Shown here piece after piece: positions 6,571 to 9,615 of a DNA stretch of 9,615 bases. A program made the translations under genes and the position numbers. Each line of letters opens with the position of its first letter. The first letter of the stretch is position 1. Under the pieces are notes generated by a model that did not search any database, had not been told where the DNA came from, and saw only the letters and a list, made by a program, of their open reading frames with translations. Origin of the DNA: Spirochaetota bacterium (lineage in GTDB: Bacteria > Spirochaetota > GWE2-31-10 > MWDO01). Location of the stretch: contig JAGOCL010000067.1 of the NCBI GenBank assembly GCA_017998755.1, positions 1 through 9,615 of the forward strand. Direction: 5' to 3'.

Positions 6571-7011
6571 ATGACAAACGAAGCGGCTAAATTTGCCGTA
6601 TGGGAAGAAAGATACAACCTCGGCATAGAAATCGTCGATAAACAACACAGATATCTTGTTTCAATAATAAACGAGCTATTTGAAGCGTGTAAGAAAAGTA
6701 AAGACGAAGCAAATACGGCTTTTAGAAGTTCAATTAAAGAAATAACGGACTATATTAAAAACCATTTTAAAACCGAAGAGGACATCTTTGTAAAATACCA
6801 ATACCCCAATTACAGAATTCACAAACAACAACACGAACAGTTTATATTAAAAACGATCGAATATGTAAAAGATTTTGAATCGGGGAAATTATACGTGCCG
6901 AATAATTTTGTTAGATACCTTAAAGATTGGCTTCTAGAACACATAGCGGTTTCGGATAAAGAATATGAAAAATATTTTGCGTCTAAAGGAATAGTCGTTT
7001 CTGTTTCTTGA
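6571..7011 (+). CDS. Bacteriohemerythrin (O2-binding di-iron protein)
   Basis: A 146-residue single-domain hemerythrin, a four-helix bundle that binds O2 reversibly at a non-haem di-iron centre. All seven expected iron ligands are present with family spacing: His26 (in DKQH), His65 and Glu69 (HFKTEE), His84 and His88 (HKQQH), His124 and Asp129 (HIAVSD). The N-terminal WEERYNLGIEIVDKQH pattern is typical. There is no signal peptide, transmembrane segment or attached signalling domain, so it should be a soluble cytosolic protein for O2 storage, delivery or scavenging; roles in redox or NO sensing are possible. AAGGA at 6560-6564 lies six bases before the ATG. The gene begins 22 bases after the alaS stop with no visible terminator between them, so it is probably co-transcribed with alaS. 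It meets the oppositely directed glycosyltransferase gene 12 bases after its stop. Confidence 0.95.
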   Translation: MTNEAAKFAVWEERYNLGIEIVDKQHRYLVSIINELFEACKKSKDEANTAFRSSIKEITDYIKNHFKTEEDIFVKYQYPNYRIHKQQHEQFILKTIEYVKDFESGKLYVPNNFVRYLKDWLLEHIAVSDKEYEKYFASKGIVVSVS

Positions 7012-7023
7012 GATATTTTAAAT

Positions 7024-8193
7024 TCAGTCCAACAAACTCATATACATTTTTTCCATAACGTCGGAAGTGTTTCTAATATCGTATTTCTCTGATAACTCCA
7101 AAGACCGCTTGGAAAAAGTTTCTCTCAATTTTTCGTTTGATAGTATTTCGTACATTTTTTCGGCAAGCGCTTCAGGATCTTTTGGTTTAACGATAAACCC
7201 GTTCCCTTCGACAAGTTCCGGCACCCCTCTAGCGTCTACTCCGACTATCGGTAGCCCGAACATTATAGACTCAAGTATCGTCATCGGCTGATTTTCCGAC
7301 GTACTCGCCGTAACAAATAGTTTTACTTTTTTTAAAAGCCCCGACTCCAACAGATCCTTATTTGGTATCATTCCGGTAAATATAACGTTATCTTTTATAC
7401 CAAGTTCGACGGATCGCTTTTTCAAATCTTCTATAGAAGGTCCGCCTCCTACCACAACCAAAATGGTATTTTTTTTCTTCTTAAGAAGTATCGTTAAAGA
7501 ATCAAGTAAAATATCTATGTCTTTTTCCTGCGAAACTCTTCCTATATATAATATATAATCAAATTCTTCTTTATAGCTGAAAGTAAGTTTATAAGAGCAG
7601 TTGAAATTTTGATATTTCATACATTCTACGCCGTTAGAAATAATTTGAATCGGCGTTTTAAGTTTGTTCTTTTTTAATATCTCGGCCGTCGCTTTTCCGG
7701 GGCTTACCGCCATGTCGCATTTGTTAAAAAAATTGTTTGAGTAAAACCAACCAAAATTCTGTAAAAATTTATTATTCTCCATACCAATAAGTTTGAGATA
7801 TTCGGGCTCGGCAAAAAACGTATGAAAAGTGCCGACTACGGGTACTTTTAATTTCTTCGCAATACGAATCGCTTGATATCCTAGCGTAAAAGGCGCGTGA
7901 AAATGAATCAAGTCCGGTTTGAATTCTTTCAATTTTTTATAAATTTTATTGTCAAAAGTATAAGTAAAATTAAAATCAGGATAAAAGTATGCTGGGAAAC
8001 CGTCCTGAAAGACGATATCGTAAGGAAAATAATCTTCAGGATAATTCTTTAAATCAAACGGTTTGGGGGCGACGGCTAATACCCGATGCCCTCTTTTCGA
8101 CATTTCCGAACAAGTATTTATCGACGAAGTTACAACTCCGTTTACCTGAGGATAAAAATTATCCAAGAAATACGCAATGTTTAGTTTTTTCAT
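7024..8193 (-). CDS. GT4-family glycosyltransferase (GT-B fold)
   Basis: A 389-residue cytosolic or membrane-associated retaining glycosyltransferase of family GT4. The N-terminal acceptor domain starts with IAYFLDNFYPQVNGVVTS (6-23), whose Pro-x-x-(Asn)-Gly loop is typical, followed by HFHAPFTLGYQ (97-107) and VGTFHTFF (120-127). The C-terminal donor domain has YIGRVSQEKDIDILL (216-230), VVGGGP (247-252), FTGMIP (272-277) and the EX7E motif with Glu300 and Glu308, followed by FGLPIVG and GVPELVEG. The order resembles enzymes that glycosylate diacylglycerol or phosphatidylinositol, but donor and acceptor cannot be fixed from sequence; another lipid or a polysaccharide is possible. It lies 39 bases downstream of purC on the same strand with no obvious terminator between, so it is probably last in that unit. 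Its ribosome binding site is weak (AGG about ten bases before the ATG), which may lower its translation relative to purC. Confidence 0.9.
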   Translation of the reverse strand: MKKLNIAYFLDNFYPQVNGVVTSSINTCSEMSKRGHRVLAVAPKPFDLKNYPEDYFPYDIVFQDGFPAYFYPDFNFTYTFDNKIYKKLKEFKPDLIHFHAPFTLGYQAIRIAKKLKVPVVGTFHTFFAEPEYLKLIGMENNKFLQNFGWFYSNNFFNKCDMAVSPGKATAEILKKNKLKTPIQIISNGVECMKYQNFNCSYKLTFSYKEEFDYILYIGRVSQEKDIDILLDSLTILLKKKKNTILVVVGGGPSIEDLKKRSVELGIKDNVIFTGMIPNKDLLESGLLKKVKLFVTASTSENQPMTILESIMFGLPIVGVDARGVPELVEGNGFIVKPKDPEALAEKMYEILSNEKLRETFSKRSLELSEKYDIRNTSDVMEKMYMSLLD

Positions 8194-8232
8194 ATACCGA
8201 GCCTGTTATTATTTTGAAGAATATAAAACAAT

Positions 8233-9195
8233 TTATTTAATATTATAGCGATCTTTAAGCTTAAGAACGGCCTGATCAAGCGTTTTCATTGAATCTTTAT
8301 TCGCTAAAGAATAATCAGACCCGGTAATACTATTGTAAGCCGTAATGTAACGTTTCATCACTTCAACTTTAATATCTAAGGGGATAACGGGCGGAGTCCC
8401 TTCGCCCTTGAAATTATTGTCCATCAGCCACTGCCTGAGATATTCTTTATCCAACGATTTCTGCTCCTTACCCTCGTTAAACAAAGCGTTATAGCTATCC
8501 AGATACCAATATCTAGAAGAATCGGCGGTATGTATTTCGTCCGCTATGATAAGTTCTCCGTTATCCAACAAACCAAATTCATATTTAGTATCTACAAGAA
8601 TAAGTTTATTTTTATTTACTATCTTCTGACCTAATTCAAATAATTTGATAGCGGTAGACTCTATTTTGTTCATAAGCTCTTTTGGAATAATATTTTGTTT
8701 AATTATCTCCTCGACGCTTATCGGCTCGTCGTGTCCTTCGTTAGCTTTTGTAGTAGGAGTTAATATGGGTTTTTCAAATTTAACGTTCTTTTTCAATCCT
8801 TTTGGCAATTTTACGCCGCTAATCTCTCCCTTTTCAACGTATTCTCTATACCCTCCGCCGGTCAGATATCCTCGTACGATTATTTCGATAGGCAATATCT
8901 TACATTTTTTAACTAGAACCGCGTTTGGATGTATAAGCTCTATAATATGGTTATTTATTATATCTTTTGTTTTCTCAAACCAAAAATAAGATAAATTGTT
9001 TAAGATTTCCCCCTTAAAAGGAATAGTCGTTAAAACTACGTCGAAAGCGGATATACGATCCGTAGTAATAATAAGAAGTTTATCTCCAAGATCATAGACG
9101 TCCCTAACTTTTCCTTTGTATTTCGCTCCAATATTATAATCCGTCTCTTTCACGACCCAATTGAGCTGTTTTTCAATTATTTCATTTAAATTCAT
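8233..9195 (-). CDS. purC: SAICAR synthase (phosphoribosylaminoimidazole-succinocarboxamide synthase)
   Basis: Cytosolic ATP-dependent ligase of de novo purine synthesis; it joins CAIR and aspartate to form SAICAR. The expected motifs appear in order: GKVRDVY (28-34), TDRISAFD (45-52), VRGYLTGG (107-114), TTKANEGHDEPIS (148-160), LVDTKYEFG (200-208) and ADEIHTADSSRYW (218-230). At 320 residues it belongs to the longer type of about 300 residues, like yeast Ade1, with a C-terminal extension compared with the 237-residue E. coli enzyme. The ATG has a strong AAGGA six bases upstream (minus strand, 9202-9206), which overlaps the last base of the upstream acetyltransferase stop codon. The two genes are ten bases apart and probably translationally linked. 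No other purine gene is in the window. Confidence 0.97.
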   Translation of the reverse strand: MNLNEIIEKQLNWVVKETDYNIGAKYKGKVRDVYDLGDKLLIITTDRISAFDVVLTTIPFKGEILNNLSYFWFEKTKDIINNHIIELIHPNAVLVKKCKILPIEIIVRGYLTGGGYREYVEKGEISGVKLPKGLKKNVKFEKPILTPTTKANEGHDEPISVEEIIKQNIIPKELMNKIESTAIKLFELGQKIVNKNKLILVDTKYEFGLLDNGELIIADEIHTADSSRYWYLDSYNALFNEGKEQKSLDKEYLRQWLMDNNFKGEGTPPVIPLDIKVEVMKRYITAYNSITGSDYSLANKDSMKTLDQAVLKLKDRYNIK

Positions 9196-9205
9196 ATTCT
9201 TTCCT

Positions 9206-9615
9206 TTAATGTATTAATACTCTTGTATATAATTTATCTTTATCTTCGTAAAATTTTAATAACTTTAGAATTGTTTTTGATATCGATTTGTTTTTTTCGG
9301 CTCTTATCCCTATACCGTAAACGCCTTCTTGCCTTATAAGGTATTCTATGTGATTAATCTCAATCTTATGTCTTCTAAAGTCTTTTAAAACATAAAATTC
9401 ATCTATTAGATAACTTAGCTTTCCGTATCTATTACTCCAGACGTTTGATACTATCGAATACCCCACAGTCTCATTTTCAAATTCGAACATATAAATAGCT
9501 CCGCATTGCGGAAAAGCCGTATAAAAACTAATAGTGGATAAAATCATTTCTTGAGAAGGAAAAGTTATTTTATTTTCTTCGTAATAATATTTTACGAATT
9601 GTTCAAATATATATC
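9206..9615 (-). CDS. GNAT-like acetyltransferase, 5' end outside the window
   Basis: The frame stays open from an internal Met (9547) through the window edge, adding at least 22 residues (ending FPSQE before that Met), so the true start lies beyond 9615. The visible 135 residues resemble a GNAT fold: GAIYMFEFENETVGYSIVS gives beta strands 2-3, WSNRYGKLSYLIDEFYVL gives strand 4, and DFRRHKIEINHIEYLI takes the place of the acetyl-CoA-binding loop and helix. That loop reads RRHKIE where active GNAT enzymes usually have R/Q-x-x-G-x-G/A, so both glycines are absent. It may be a diverged or inactive member. The substrate is unknown. It lies ten bases upstream of purC, probably in one transcript. 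Confidence 0.7.
   Translation of the reverse strand, partial: YIFEQFVKYYYEENKITFPSQEMILSTISFYTAFPQCGAIYMFEFENETVGYSIVSNVWSNRYGKLSYLIDEFYVLKDFRRHKIEINHIEYLIRQEGVYGIGIRAEKNKSISKTILKLLKFYEDKDKLYTRVLIH

Noticed and set aside
7989..8240. Plus-strand open frame over the start of the glycosyltransferase gene
   Set aside because: It covers the conserved N-terminus of the glycosyltransferase on the opposite strand and encodes nothing recognisable.
8645..8989. Plus-strand open frame of 114 codons with hydrophobic stretches opposite purC
   Set aside because: It is antisense to conserved purC motifs and has no sensible ribosome binding site; the hydrophobicity is a by-product of the complementary codons.

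Overview
The window is AT-rich bacterial chromosome (roughly one third G+C by eye; codons rich in A/T but with frequent GCC, CCG and GAC). It carries ordinary housekeeping genes and no sign of phage, insertion sequences or CRISPR. The best lineage clue is the alanyl-tRNA synthetase: it is only 594 residues, ends right after the editing domain and lacks the C-terminal C-Ala domain. From memory, short AlaRS of this length is typical of spirochaetes such as Borrelia and Treponema, and also occurs in some reduced lineages. A complete purine enzyme, GpsA and a bacteriohemerythrin argue against a highly reduced symbiont. My guess is a low-GC member of Spirochaetota, held with moderate to low confidence.

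Layout. Positions 1-336 are a very AT-rich stretch without a gene; it holds two inverted repeats and a probable promoter. A plus-strand run of three overlapping genes follows: gpsA (337-1341), a MerR-type regulator joined in frame to a eukaryotic-type UDP-sugar pyrophosphorylase (1325-3082), and a secreted protein with a Cys/His pair resembling NlpC/P60 hydrolases (3063-4658). A probable intrinsic terminator (4667-4690) ends this unit. A good sigma-70-like promoter (4702-4730) starts a second plus-strand unit: short alaS (4764-6548) and a single-domain bacteriohemerythrin (6571-7011). On the minus strand, converging with a 12-base gap, lies a third unit read right to left: a GNAT-like acetyltransferase cut by the window edge (9615-9206), purC (9195-8233) and a GT4 glycosyltransferase (8193-7024).

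How the genes fit together. GpsA supplies sn-glycerol-3-phosphate for lipids, the pyrophosphorylase makes a nucleotide sugar, the secreted protein may act on the envelope, and the GT4 enzyme may glycosylate a lipid or polysaccharide. Cell-envelope supply is therefore a loose common theme of the first unit and the glycosyltransferase; this is inference. AlaRS, PurC and hemerythrin serve translation, purine synthesis and O2 handling.

The most unusual item is the MerR/pyrophosphorylase reading frame. The regulator part is about the size of a stand-alone MerR protein, and a strong Shine-Dalgarno sequence with an in-frame ATG (1645-1660) lies exactly where a stand-alone pyrophosphorylase would begin. 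The locus may make both a fusion protein and a free enzyme.
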